This document shows positions 17,456 to 25,850 of a DNA stretch of 25,850 nt, one piece after another. The stretch covers positions 3,644,862 through 3,670,711 of the forward strand of contig BFEA01000047.1 of assembly GCA_003427395.1 (NCBI GenBank), in the 5' to 3' direction. The DNA is from Chara braunii (taxonomy: Eukaryota; Streptophyta; Charophyceae; Charales; Characeae). The notes under the pieces are model-generated. The model was not told the DNA's origin. It did not search any database and saw only the letters and a program-made list of their open reading frames with translations. The position numbers were made by a program, and so were the translations under genes. The stretch's first letter is position 1, and each line of letters begins with the position of its first letter.

Positions 17456-18110
17456 TATAAGTGTAGGGATTTGCGAGAGAATTACAACACAATAGCTTGC
17501 CCCTTGACTGATGTGACTCAACTTCATACCTCCTAGGAATGGGATCATGCACGTGAGAAGGCCTAGAAGCAAGTGGCGAGCACTTCAATCAATCATTCAG
17601 TCCTTAAAATTGCAGAACCAGATAAGCTTTCATTGTGACCACTAACGTCAACTAGTATGGGATAGGCGCAGTACTACACCAAGCGAAGGGTAGGAAGTTG
17701 CGACCATTTGGGTGTATTTCGAAGAAGATGCCGTCTATGAAAATAGAATGATCCACCCACAACAAGCAACTTTGTGCTCTTTGAATGACTTTGAAACACT
17801 GGAAGCACGTTCTATCTGCATGGGAGACATTGTGAAGGTCTGACCATGGGACTCTGTAGTGGATCAAAACTCAGCCCACGCTATCCCATCCACTGAAGCA
17901 GTGGTTGTCATTCATTGGCATGTTTGACTTCATGCTAAAGAATGTCAAAGGGCAGTACAATGTGGTTGCTGATGCAGACTTTGTACGTGCAGTTGTGCCG
18001 GAGTTTGATCTAGACCGGCTTGTATATCAGCAGGCAGAAGAGCCTACAAGAATGACAGCATTCTCAGTGAAATCATCAAACATCTCAGCACACACAATAG
18101 AAAGGTGAGT
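17456..18110 (+). pseudogene. Ty3/gypsy reverse-transcriptase connection and RNase H, decayed
   Basis: Readable fragments switch frame and contain stops. From 17456, NYNTIACPLTDVTQL matches the connection between reverse transcriptase and RNase H. Around 17660-17780, YGIGAVLHQAKGRKLRPFG, then KKMPSMK and THNKQLCALFE, correspond to the start of RNase H, where the family usually reads DASxYGIGAVL and later SKKLxxxExNYxTxEKELLA. At 17890-17990, LKQWLSFIGMFDFMLK and VKGQYNVVADA match the C-terminal RNase H signature, where an aspartate-alanine-leucine-serine motif is expected but the last two are changed. No palm domain with the YxDD motif is found upstream, so the copy is truncated or interrupted there. 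It is non-functional. Confidence 0.8.
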
Positions 18111-19095
18111 GAAGATTATCGGATGATAGGGGAGACTATAGGACGACAGAGGGACTGTCGTTTCCATGTACAGACAGGGTAGAGAGAATGTGCCGAACAG
18201 TGAAACCCTTACGAGCCTATTTTTAGGGGAATGCCATAATGCACCAGGTCACTTAGTTTCAGGAAAGCTTCTGCTAATCTGTTGCAGCGGTTCTGGTGGC
18301 GTGGTATGAAGGGGGATCCCAAATCTATGGAGAAAGTTGCCAGGTTTGTCAAAGGAACTAACCTAGGACTCAAGCCTCTCTAGGCTTAGTTAAGCCACAT
18401 GGCATACCTAAGGTACCAGGTCAAACCTTGACCACAGACTTCATGGACATGCTGGTGACTAGCAGAAAGGGGAATAAACAGAATTTGGTTACCATTGACA
18501 GATTTTGTATGTGCACAATTTATACCTTTAGCAGCAACTGCCGAGGGAGAATTATTAACCACTGAATTTGCCATTCACTGGATTAAAGACTTCGGGTCAC
18601 CAAAAGCATTGTTAGTGAACAGTGATGTCAAGTTCACAAGTGAACAGTGGCAGAATCTGTCTGCAAAGCTTGACATAATGGGATCACCCTGAACCAATCG
18701 GACAAGGCGAACAGATGAACCGCCAAGTGCAACAGCTCTTGATGCAATTCATTTCTCCCGATCAACTAGATAGGATGTCAAACTGGCGCAAGTTGCCGGG
18801 CTGTATAATGATGCGATTCATTCAGCCACAGGCCGAACACCTAATCAACTGCATTTCGGTGGGAAGCCAAGGACTTCGATGGACTTCTTGTTGCTGAACC
18901 CCAAACATCAGTTAGCACCTGGAAGAATTGAGTAGGCCCTTGAGTACGAGAAAATGATGGAGCAGACGGTAGGACGGCTACAAAAAAGCTCAAAGGGCAA
19001 TGATAGACTCAGAAAACAGGCACAGAAGAGTAGCAAGGTTTCACGTAGGTGACTGTTCCTGGGTTAGGTCAGAGTTGATGCCGGAGCAGGAAATA
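18111..19095 (+). pseudogene. Ty3/gypsy integrase, decayed by stops and frameshifts
   Basis: Integrase is readable in pieces across three frames. ECHNAPGHL and a following hydrophobic stretch (about 18228-18280) fit the HHCC zinc-binding N-terminus. TLTTDFMDML and LVTIDRF (about 18424-18508) hold the first catalytic Asp of the DDE core. KDFGSPKALLVNSDVKFTS (about 18585-18645) holds the second. HPEPIGQGEQMNRQVQQLL (about 18685-18745) holds the Glu. YNDAIHSATGRTPNQLHFG (about 18805-18860) matches the conserved region after the core and lies in a different frame from the Glu segment, showing a frameshift near 18790. Stops are numerous. It would act, if intact, in inserting retroelement cDNA into the genome. 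Confidence 0.85.
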
Positions 19096-19380
19096 TCATG
19101 GAAGCTGATTCCATAGTACATTGGTCCCTAGGCTGTCGTAGACATTGTAGGGAAAGATCCTTCTTACGTGATAGATGCCCCACCACATGTCCGCACTTAA
19201 GACTTTTCCACGCATCCAAACGCGTGCCTTTTTCACGCGGTGATCAGTTTCCTTCCCAGAGATTGATGCTGCTCCCAACCATAACAGGACAGGTTGACAT
19301 TGGTCGAGGGTCACCTAGATCCCAAGAAGATCACCAGGGAAGAATTGATAAATGCTGTACCTCAAATGGTTCTGGACCAG
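19096..19380 (+). pseudogene. Integrase C-terminal GPY/F module, decayed
   Basis: Following FHVGDCSWVRSELMP (about 19040-19085), the text ISWKLIP-stop-YIGP-stop-AVVDIVGKDPSYVIDAPP fits the GPY/F module of Ty3/gypsy integrases, normally KxxxxxxGPFxVxxxxGxxxYxLxLP. Two stops interrupt it. A downstream segment (DPKKITREELINAVPQ) occupies the place of the C-terminal tail, where chromoviruses carry a chromodomain. I cannot confirm a chromodomain fold. Confidence 0.7.
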
Positions 19381-19444
19381 GAGAGGGCTCTAAAAGGGAA
19401 GCAACCACGATAGAGAGGGCTCTAAAAGGGAAGCAACCACGGTA
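19381..19444 (+). repeat. 32-bp tandem duplication
   Basis: GAGAGGGCTCTAAAAGGGAA... is repeated at 19381 and 19413 with one visible difference (GATA versus GGTA at the end). A small slippage duplication downstream of the integrase remains. Confidence 0.85.
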
Positions 19445-19861
19445 GTAAGGGTTCTGCACAGGGCTTTGAACCTAAGAGGGTAGGAATGTGAGGCTCCAGG
19501 CCTGGGCAGGCCTCCACCAGAGGACCAGAGGTCGCCAAGAAAACTCAGGCTCGGCCGTAAGTGAAGGTGGATTGCAGAAAAAGGGTCATCCAGCCCTATG
19601 AGAACACTGGTGTGAGGCGTGGAAAGAACACTAGTCCCAGCCTCTCCCACCAAGGCTGGGCCTCCCAGTTAGTTACAGACGCTGCAGCCCTGGTAACCAA
19701 TCTGTAAGGTTCTTGGACTGGAAAGAGACCGGTCCCAGCTAGGCAGCCGCAGCCTCCAGGATAACAAAAGGAAAGAGGCCACAGCATTCTACATATTCGG
19801 AGGCACTGGCTGCCAGCACTAGCGCTGCCATAAGCGCATGGCCAGGCCAGCACTCATTGAC
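19445..19861. other. Retroelement 3' non-coding region
   Basis: Sequence between the pol remnant and a candidate 3' LTR. No domain is readable and short frames are on both strands. It is expected to be the 3' untranslated part of the Ty3/gypsy copy. Confidence 0.4.
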
Positions 19862-19876
19862 AAAGAAGGGGAGGAG
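19862..19876 (+). promoter_or_regulatory. Candidate polypurine tract
   Basis: AAAGAAGGGGAGGAG lies on the coding strand downstream of pol, as expected for the plus-strand primer of LTR retrotransposons. It precedes a possible LTR start (TGTCTACTCC at 19888) by 11 nt, whereas a functional tract normally abuts the LTR, so either the LTR boundary is elsewhere or decay has altered it. Confidence 0.4.
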
Positions 19877-19887
19877 CAGCCACGGGG

Positions 19888-20230
19888 TGTCTACTCCGCT
19901 CAGCGGCAGACAGTGCTGCGTTGAGGTGGAAAAAGGGTGGCGCCGGGTCGGCGTGATAAGGGGAGACGGACAGCAGTGGGAACAGGATGACCTACCTGGT
20001 GATGACCAAAGACCACACTCATCGTGGCCAGGCTCAGCATTATTAGGCGAGAGGAGAGAGTGAGAGAAGTGGGCTGTATATAAAGAGAGAGTAGGAGAGT
20101 AGTATAGGTGGTCACATCCTAGCAGAGCTGCTGCATTTTGGTGGTATTGATGAGTGGAGGCGAGAAATTGAGCTCTCTTTATCAAGAGACTTCAGTGTCA
20201 GTGTGTTCATGTTGGTGTTCTCTAGGCCTT
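19888..20230 (+). repeat. Candidate 3' LTR of the gypsy copy
   Basis: Position after pol and a polypurine tract, a start in TG and a clear TATA box (TATATAAA, 20077-20084) make this a plausible U3/R region. Downstream, TCTCTT-TATC-AAGAGA forms a small hairpin near 20174-20189. No 5' LTR partner was found in the window, so the 3' boundary is a guess. Confidence 0.4.
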
Positions 20231-20259
20231 GTAATTCTGATTTCTCGTATACTGGTATT

Positions 20260-20336
20260 GCTTTGAGTCTTTTGCCGATTGGTTCCTTGCAGAAGCATGC
20301 TTTGAGTCTTTTGCCGATTGATTCCTTGCAGAAGCA
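20260..20336 (+). repeat. 39-bp tandem duplication
   Basis: GCTTTGAGTCTTTTGCCGAT starts at 20260 and again at 20299. The two copies differ at one base in the middle (GGTTCC versus GATTCC). Confidence 0.85.
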
Positions 20337-21348
20337 AAATTTTCTTCATGGCAAAGGAAAATGCTGGGGGGAAAAGAAACACTTTCTTTTTCCCTACTGG
20401 TACTGGAAGGCCCACAAGGGCCACAACTGTTTGGTTCGGTGGGCCAGGCTCAGGAAAAAGGTGGTGGTTGGTTAAAATAGCGTGAGGGGCAGCGGTTGTC
20501 TAACAGAAGGCAGGTAAATAATGTACATGAAGCTAAGTGATGAATGGCATAGATGTGCTCGGTCCTACAATACATCCAGATGTTCTGTTTTTGCCTTCAA
20601 CGAACTTGCACCAATATACACCGGGCCCACAAGTTAGTGTGGCTGCAGGCCCACAGCAAGATTCAAAGGTTGGTAAAAGGCAATCATACGTCTTCCCTGG
20701 ATGTAACTGACTGCAATTACATCCTGAACTGGATGCATCTGACCATAAGTCCTGAAATTGGATGAGAATGTGAGTATGCCCTCAGGTGGGGGGAGAAAGA
20801 GAGCAAGAAAGAGGGGGGCGGGGGGGCGCGGGGGGAGCGTGGAGGGGAGAGAAAACTGTCGCCTGGTGGAAAGAACAACAATCATGATCACTAGCTGACC
20901 TGTTGCCGCAACACCCACAATCAAGGAGGGATTTTGCATTGATCAGCATATTGGGCGAATAGTTTGGTGGGTTCGTGGTTGTTGGAATGGCATTGACCTG
21001 TTGTATGTAATTCACTTTGCGTACCTTGGTGATTGGATTAGAACTGACCTGTTGTGTCTGGAAAACTTTCCAAACCTGTCAGCTGATCAGCACAATTTCC
21101 CTTTGGTGAGTACGAAATATTCTTTTTCACGGGGGACATAATGCAGGACTCATGAAGTTGCAGAGGGGGTTTCTGGTGCAGGCGGAGGTCATGTGCTTCT
21201 AAGTTGGGGTCTCCCTCCCCCTCCCTCCCTCCCTCCATCCATTGCTCTCTTTTATACCATAGAGTATGATTAGCTCCCCTTTCTTGGATGGATTGTGGTG
21301 TCGGTGAAAGGAGGGGGTGCTGGGGAGGCACATGAAGTAGTCATCGTC

Positions 21349-21352
<4 letters not shown>
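20337..21352. other. Unassigned sequence
   Basis: Short frames (20203-20475, 20553-20765) with no recognised domain. A G-rich patch lies at 20789-20850. Nothing further could be supported. Confidence 0.35.
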
Positions 21353-21424
<72 letters not shown>

Positions 21425-21674
21425 ATTGTTTGTGTAGGTGGGGGAAGGGGGTGTGGGACGCAAGTTAGATCGTTTGTGTAGGCAAGGGAAGGGGGCGTGG
21501 CAGGCACGTTAGTTCAATGCATCATGCGATCGATGGGGGGGGCAGAGGAGGCACGGCGTTTTTTTTTTTTTTGCTCGTAGGTTCGGGGAGGAGCGTCGGA
21601 GCTGCTGGAGGCGGGGGTCAGCGGTCATCTCCTATCTATAGTGTAGGTTGGGGAGGGGGGCATCATCGTCGCAG

Positions 21675-21747
<73 letters not shown>

Positions 21748-21885
21748 CGTACTTGTTCTCCCTTTATAGCGGGGTCACCCATGTAGAAGTCGTCGTCGTC
21801 GTACCTGAGAGTCGTTTTTTTTTTCCTTTTTTTTTCCGGGTTGCAGGGACAGTAGAACTTGTCTTCGTCATCGTAGCTTAAGACA

Positions 21886-21977
<92 letters not shown>

Positions 21978-22195
21978 TGCGCTCTCGCTCTCGCTCGCTC
22001 GCTCACTCGCGCGTGTCGTAGCTTAGGTGGGTGCAGAAGGTGGGAAAGATTGGCGGGATTGGAGGGAAGGTGGCCGCGGAGGGTAGAGAAGCTGGCCGCA
22101 GAGGGTAGGGAAGCTGGCTGCAGAGGGGAAGGAAGGTGTGCGCAGAGGGGAGGGAAGGTGGGTGCAGGGGGGAAGGATGGTCGCCGTTGTAAGGC

Positions 22196-22242
<47 letters not shown>
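21353..22242 (+). repeat. Four (CT)n arrays with purine-rich spacers
   Basis: (CT)n runs at 21353-21420, 21678-21745, 21889-21964 and 22196-22242, the third continuing into (GC)n and (CTCG)n. Spacers carry GGTGGG/GGGAGGG-type repeats and runs of T. Open frames through these arrays are Ser-Leu or Arg-Glu repeats and not genes. Confidence 0.9.
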
Positions 22243-22245
<3 letters not shown>

Positions 22246-22502
22246 ACGGCTTAGGTGGGTGCAGCTAAGGCGGGTGCAGCTTAGGTGTGCGCAGGTGGTG
22301 GGAGAAGTGGCCGCAGAGGGGGAGGAAGGTGGGCGCGTAGGGTAGGGAAGGTGGGCTCAGAGGGGGAGGAAGGTGGGCGCAGAGGGGGGGGAAAGTGGGC
22401 ACGGAGGGGAGGTAAGGTGGGCGCAGGGGGGAATGATGGTCGACGCTGTGGGGCGCATCTGTATGAGGTCGAGTGTAGCCAGCGCCAAAGGGCGGCGAGG
22501 GG

Positions 22503-22582
<80 letters not shown>

Positions 22583-22923
22583 TGAAGTTGAGTGTAGTAG
22601 CGTACAGTAGCGTCGATCATAGACAGTGGAAGTCCAGTAGCATAGAGTAGTGTCGTACCCATCCAGCATCAAAGTCATGTAGCCTTTTTTTACTTCTTTT
22701 TTCAGTCGTAGGGGCGGGGTCGCCCATGTTGAAGTGGTCGTCGACAGTCGGCATGGAGGGGAGGGAAGGTGGGCGCAGGGGGGAAGTTTGGTCGATGCCG
22801 TGGGGCGCGTCTGTGCAAGGTTGAGTGTAGCCAGCGTCGAATTGTGGTGGTTTGGGGGGGGGGGGGGGTGCGGGGAGGAGAGAGAGAGAGAGAGAGTAGC
22901 AAGTCTTAATGCAGCAGCGTACA
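22243..22923 (+). repeat. Direct repeats with (GA)n and a G15 run
   Basis: A unit with GGTGGGCGCAGGGGGGAA, TGGTCG and then TGTAGCCAGCG recurs near 22405-22490 and 22760-22840, with a partial copy at 22150-22195. A second unit (AGTCCAGTAGCATAGAGTAG ... TGTAGCCTTT) occurs near 22629-22688 and continues into 22940-22998. (GA)n runs at 22503-22579 and 22878-22896. Fifteen consecutive G at 22854-22868 could form a G-quadruplex. No gene. Confidence 0.75.
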
Positions 22924-23918
22924 GAGCGTAGAGAGTCAAAGTCCAGTAGCATAGAGTAGAGTCGTAGCCAGCCAGCGTTGAAGTCGAGTGTAGCCTTTAC
23001 ATTAGTGTCGAGGTCGAAGTTTGCCGTTTCTTTCTGGCGCAGCCTAGCAAAAAAATGTTAGTTACATCAACTTCGCGCGCGTGTACCGATCCAATATTGG
23101 CCTATGGAGTGCCGCACGCGGTACTACCGGGCCAAAAATTGGCCTGGGGAGTGCCGTGGGTGGCACTACCGGGCCAGGGCCTACCGGCCCAGCGGGAATT
23201 CGCTACCGGCCCACCGATCGTCTCCAAAACGATCAATATGCAATCTGGACCACGTGGTTCAACGCCGAAAACGGTCCAGATTGCGAGTTGATGACATCAT
23301 AAACGATCAGCAGCCAATATGGACCGTTGTGCGCCAACGAAACGGAGGGCCCAGATTGGCTGCTGGTCACAGGCCACCAAATAGTCATTGTTATAATCTA
23401 GTGATCCAGCCTCAACTTCTCTTTGGCCCTCTAACCAAACCCAGTGGAAAGAACAACAATCAAGCCCGCTCTGTGTGTGTGCACATCCACATAGTCTATC
23501 AGCAATGGAGGAGGGGGAGAGAGAGATAAAGCCCGCTCTGTGTGTGTGCACATCCACATAGTCTATCAGCAATGAAGGGGGGGGAGAGAGAGAGAGAGAA
23601 AGAGAAAGAGAGAGAGGGAGAGAGAAGAGCGGGGGGGGCAGAGAGAAAGAGAAACACCTGTCATATATTTGTTCTTATTGATGCACTAGTGTAGTCAAAG
23701 TCGGGATGCAGGCAGCTCCACTTAACTTCATCAACGTGGCGAGCCTTGTATGAGAGAAGCACAGTAAAGGGGGAGCTAAAAGAAGAAATGGTCAAAAGAA
23801 CGGTTTCAGTGTGCTCTTTGTGCTCATCTTCTGTATGTTTACCCTTTATTGCACAAAGTGTTTTTTTTTACTGGATAGATATGTGACAACATATATATGG
23901 CAGTCGTTAATGCTTAAC
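22924..23918 (+). repeat. 995-bp duplicated unit, copy 2
   Basis: Same as 14881-15875. Here the flanks look natural: upstream a related repeat continues into it, and downstream it reads on without an adapter into the hammerhead-bearing segment. It is therefore the more trustworthy copy. It carries the two long hairpins and the internal GCCCGCTCTGTG direct repeat described for copy 1, and may be the body of the element that carries the ribozyme at 23969. Confidence 0.85.
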
Positions 23919-24076
23919 CGCATCCGGGGTTAAGGTGGATAATCACTTAACAGTATCACCGACTTGACAGACTGTAGAGGGTTCAGCCTCCTGATGAGTC
24001 GGTGAAACTCCGACGAAAGAGTCTATCTCAGCCCCTCGTTTGTTGTCCTCTTCTCTCTCTCTGCCTACTATTCACC
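23889..24076 (+). repeat. 188-bp hammerhead-containing segment, copy 1
   Basis: Repeats at 24115-24302 (offset 226) with three differences, all in the hairpin CTTAACC/GGTTAAG (23913-23936 region), which becomes CTTAATT/GGTTGAG. The copies are separated only by the adapter, so they may come from two loci or alleles joined in assembly. Confidence 0.85.
23969..24024 (+). ncRNA. Type III hammerhead ribozyme, copy A
   Basis: Stem III pairs AGACT (23969-23973) with AGTCT (24020-24024). The cleavage triplet is GUA with U23975 and A23976. Stem I is GAGG-GTTCAG-CCTC (23977-23990). CTGATGA is at 23991-23997, stem II GTCGG (23998-24002) pairs fully with CCGAC (24010-24014) around TGAAACT, and GAAA is at 24015-24018. 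The irregularity is a G-G mismatch (23974/24019) next to the core in stem III. It closely resembles the ribozyme at 7385, sharing TGACTGT-like, CTGATGAGTCGGTGAA and TCCGA blocks, so the two loci carry related elements. Confidence 0.88.
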
Positions 24077-24114
24077 CTGTCTCTTATACACATCTAGATG
24101 TGTATAAGAGACAG
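24077..24114. other. Nextera mate-pair junction adapter, second instance
   Basis: The same 38-bp mosaic-end head-to-head sequence as at 15876. It separates two near-identical 188-bp segments. Synthetic, not genomic. Confidence 0.97.
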
Positions 24115-24302
24115 ACATATATATGGCAGTCGTTAATGCTTAATTGCATCCGGGGTTGAGGTGGATAATCACTTAACAGTATCACCGACTTGACAGACTG
24201 TAGAGGGTTCAGCCTCCTGATGAGTCGGTGAAACTCCGACGAAAGAGTCTATCTCAGCCCCTCGTTTGTTGTCCTCTTCTCTCTCTCTGCCTACTATTCA
24301 CC
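24115..24302 (+). repeat. 188-bp hammerhead-containing segment, copy 2
   Basis: Begins directly after the adapter at ACATATATATGG and runs to TTCACC, then continues as GGGCAGTT, whereas copy 1 is cut by the adapter at the same point. It differs from copy 1 at three positions. Confidence 0.85.
24195..24250 (+). ncRNA. Type III hammerhead ribozyme, copy B
   Basis: Identical to copy A over the ribozyme: AGACT/AGTCT stem III, GUA cleavage after 24202, stem I GAGG/CCTC, CTGATGA, a 5-bp stem II and GAAA. The core-adjacent G-G mismatch is also shared. Its independence from copy A is doubtful because of the intervening adapter. Confidence 0.85.
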
Positions 24303-24819
24303 GGGCAGTTCTCTGTGACTGTGACAATATACGTGACAATTTATATCATACTTGCGGCGCATCCCGTGCGAGCCACTCGCGCACATGCAGCACACTGCGC
24401 ATTGCGCACATGGCACGCACACCCGGTGCGCCGCATGGGCAAAATTTGGGGTCAGCCAAAAAAAAAAAAGGTTGGGGAGGGGGTGAATCGAAGTTCCCAC
24501 GCCCAGCCAAAATTAGGTCATTACCCTCGCAATTTTTTTCCAGGGCCGCGCGGCCCCAAAAACTGTGTGTTGTCATGTTTGCTGTACACAACTCCATGCT
24601 ATCTTCAGTGTATCTGAGTATTTTCAGGGGTCCAATACGGTCATGATGAGGACGCATCTGTGGAACCGTTGCTTTCCTCTCATTACTTCCAGATACAGAA
24701 AACGACAGAACTGACAGCTGTGTTTCCTTGGTGCTTTTGCAACAAAAAAAAAGAGAGAGAAAGAGAACGTCCGTGACAAGTTGAAAACCAACAACGTGGA
24801 AACATGCAGTCGCTATACA

Positions 24820-24918
24820 CATGCACAAACGACAAAAAATATGGTGATGTATCTTTCCATGTCTAGTGAAAGATTCATTCTAATTTTGCACAAATTGGAG
24901 AGTAGTCGAGTGAGGCCC
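24820..24918 (+). repeat. Diverged direct copy of the foldback arm
   Basis: ATGCACAAACGAC, ATATGG.G.TGTATCTTTCCATG, GAAAGATTCATTCT and TTTTGCACA occur in the same order as in the left arm at 25061-25160. The copy ends GTGAGGCCCT, matching the arm end GCGAGGCCC. Confidence 0.75.
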
Positions 24919-25043
24919 TAATACAACTTACCTGCCACCAGAATCCATAGGGCCTCTCTCAACTACACACGTCCGTTGTAGTGGCTCTGTCACATGAGGA
25001 CTGCAAGTAAGCTCAAGTCCAGCTGTAGTCTGGTGCGATGCAA

Positions 25044-25297
25044 GGGCCTTGATCCACTACTCATGCACAAAAGACACAAAATATGGCGGTGTATCTTTCC
25101 ATGTTCTAGCGGAAGATTCATTCTCATTTTGCACATTCGGAGAGTGGTGAAGCGAGGCCCCAAGCTACCTTTGTATGGCCCTCGCTCCACCACTCCCCAA
25201 AAGTGCAAAATGAGAATGAATCTTCCGCTAGAACATGGGAAGATCCACCGCCATATTTTTGGCTTTTGTGCATGTGGAGAGCAGTGGAGCGAGGCCC
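25044..25297. repeat. 254-bp foldback with ~120-bp arms
   Basis: The left arm (25044-25160) and right arm (25177-25297) are inverted copies with few mismatches and indels, separated by 16 nt. Shared blocks include ATATGGCGGTG, CATGTTCTAGCGGAAGATTC and ATTCTCATTTTGCAC. Each arm is itself bounded by GGGCCT and AGGCCC. A transcript would form a long near-perfect hairpin of the kind that feeds small-RNA pathways in plants. Open frames across it on both strands (24990-25388, 24994-25317) merely mirror the inverted repeat. Confidence 0.85.
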
Positions 25298-25572
25298 TAT
25301 CAGTAAACAGGCTGTAACCGTTTCCCAAATAAGACAAAAACAAATAAGACGAAAAAAAAAGGAGCAACGGGCCTATCGGGCTGAACAAAACGCCCTCTGT
25401 CGAGAATCAATAGTGTCCGCAGGTGCGCGGGCATGGGGGCCACTCGGCCGTACTCCAGTGCTCTGCCCATGCACACTCAGTGCGCACGTGCGCACACATC
25501 CCCCGTGAGCACGTGGCGCACGGCGCACCGCTTAAGTGCGCCACAAGTATGATTTACATACTAACGTAACCA

Positions 25573-25850
25573 CTATATAGGTAAGATTCGGTATACAACA
25601 TATGTGTAGTACATACTACATAAAATATAAATGCACAAATGATTCATAAAATAAACTATACAAAGACATGAGAAAAGAGTCAAAAAGACGAAAGTTATTT
25701 TATTCATCAATGTAACTTCTGCAAGGAACATGAATATGGACGAAGCACAGAGATCCAGAATGCAAAATCACACTGAAGTCCAAGTAGTCAAAGCCAGAGC
25801 AGATAGCACAATGGAACCGAGTAACCATCCAATTGAGAATGATACAGAAG
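25573..25850. other. AT-rich end of window, nothing recognised
   Basis: AT-rich sequence without open frames of note, repeats or RNA motifs that I can identify. Confidence 0.4.

Larger units (their letters stand above)
24345..25553. mobile_element. Probable non-autonomous DNA element with inverted termini
   Basis: ATCATACTTGCGGCGCA (24345-24361) is the reverse complement, with one mismatch, of TGCGCCACAAGTATGAT (25537-25553). Weaker similarity continues outward (ACGT...TTAT on the left; its complement on the right) and inward as GCGCAC/GTGCGC-rich sequence. Between the ends there is no transposase. The interior holds a large foldback (25044-25297) and a diverged relative of its arm at 24820-24918. 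A MITE-like element about 1.2 kb long is the best explanation; target-site duplications were not resolved. Confidence 0.55.

Noticed and set aside
20147-20175. Hammerhead-like TTGATGAG ... GAGAAATTGAG
   Set aside because: No stem II can form between the two motifs and the core begins TTGATGA instead of CTGATGA.
24643-24665. Hammerhead-like CATGATGAGGACGCATC
   Set aside because: No GAAA follows at the proper place (GGAAC instead) and no stems I or III were found.

Overview
This window looks like repeat-dominated nuclear DNA of a large eukaryotic genome. A streptophyte plant or charophyte alga is my best guess: it has type III hammerhead ribozymes of the kind known from plant retrozymes, a decayed Ty3/gypsy pol, abundant (CT)n/(GA)n arrays and almost no coding sequence. 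The species cannot be fixed from the sequence. I found no intact protein-coding gene. Nearly all long open frames lie in low-complexity purine/pyrimidine or minisatellite DNA, where they stay open on several frames and both strands.

Layout. 1-530: purine-rich GGTGGGCGGAGG-type degenerate minisatellite. 530-4160: unassigned sequence with an A25 tract, a 32-bp tandem repeat and scattered perfect hairpins. 4160-4625 and 11540-11985: two diverged copies of one ~460-bp element in opposite orientation, bracketing the most unusual part. Inside that bracket lie a 54-bp minisatellite whose units are inverted repeats (6242-6485), a cluster of six adjacent hairpins (6807-7041), one near-canonical hammerhead ribozyme (7385-7441) with a broken tandem partner (7522-7573), a second hairpin-rich stretch (7928-9014), a family of at least six hairpins with one conserved 20-nt loop and fully covarying stems (9373-10035, plus a relative at 9319), and three structured ~125-bp repeats (10320-10640). 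The last set shares an exact 18-mer with the minisatellite on the opposite strand. 11990-13690: 1.7 kb of almost pure G/A minisatellite. 13690-14803: unassigned. 14804-15957: (GA)n with an N, a 995-bp unit and an adapter. 15958-20230: remains of a Ty3/gypsy element (RNase H, integrase, GPY/F) with a candidate 3' LTR. 20230-22923: CT/GA arrays and short direct repeats. 22924-24302: second copy of the 995-bp unit, then two hammerhead ribozymes separated by an adapter. 24310-25572: probable non-autonomous DNA element with TIR-like ends and an internal 254-bp foldback. 25573-25850: AT-rich, nothing recognised.

Assembly caution. Two exact 38-bp Nextera mate-pair junction adapters (15876-15913 and 24077-24114) are embedded in the sequence. 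The first ends one of two apparently identical 995-bp copies, and the other end of that copy is marked by an N. The order of segments around 14.8-16.0 kb and 23.9-24.3 kb is therefore probably chimeric, and repeat copy numbers there should not be trusted.

The strongest biological lead is the structured-repeat territory between 6.2 and 10.7 kb. There the sequence conserves folds, with stems changing on both sides while loops stay constant, rather than reading frames. This points to an RNA-level (or single-stranded-DNA-level) element, possibly linked to hammerhead-bearing retrozyme-like repeats.
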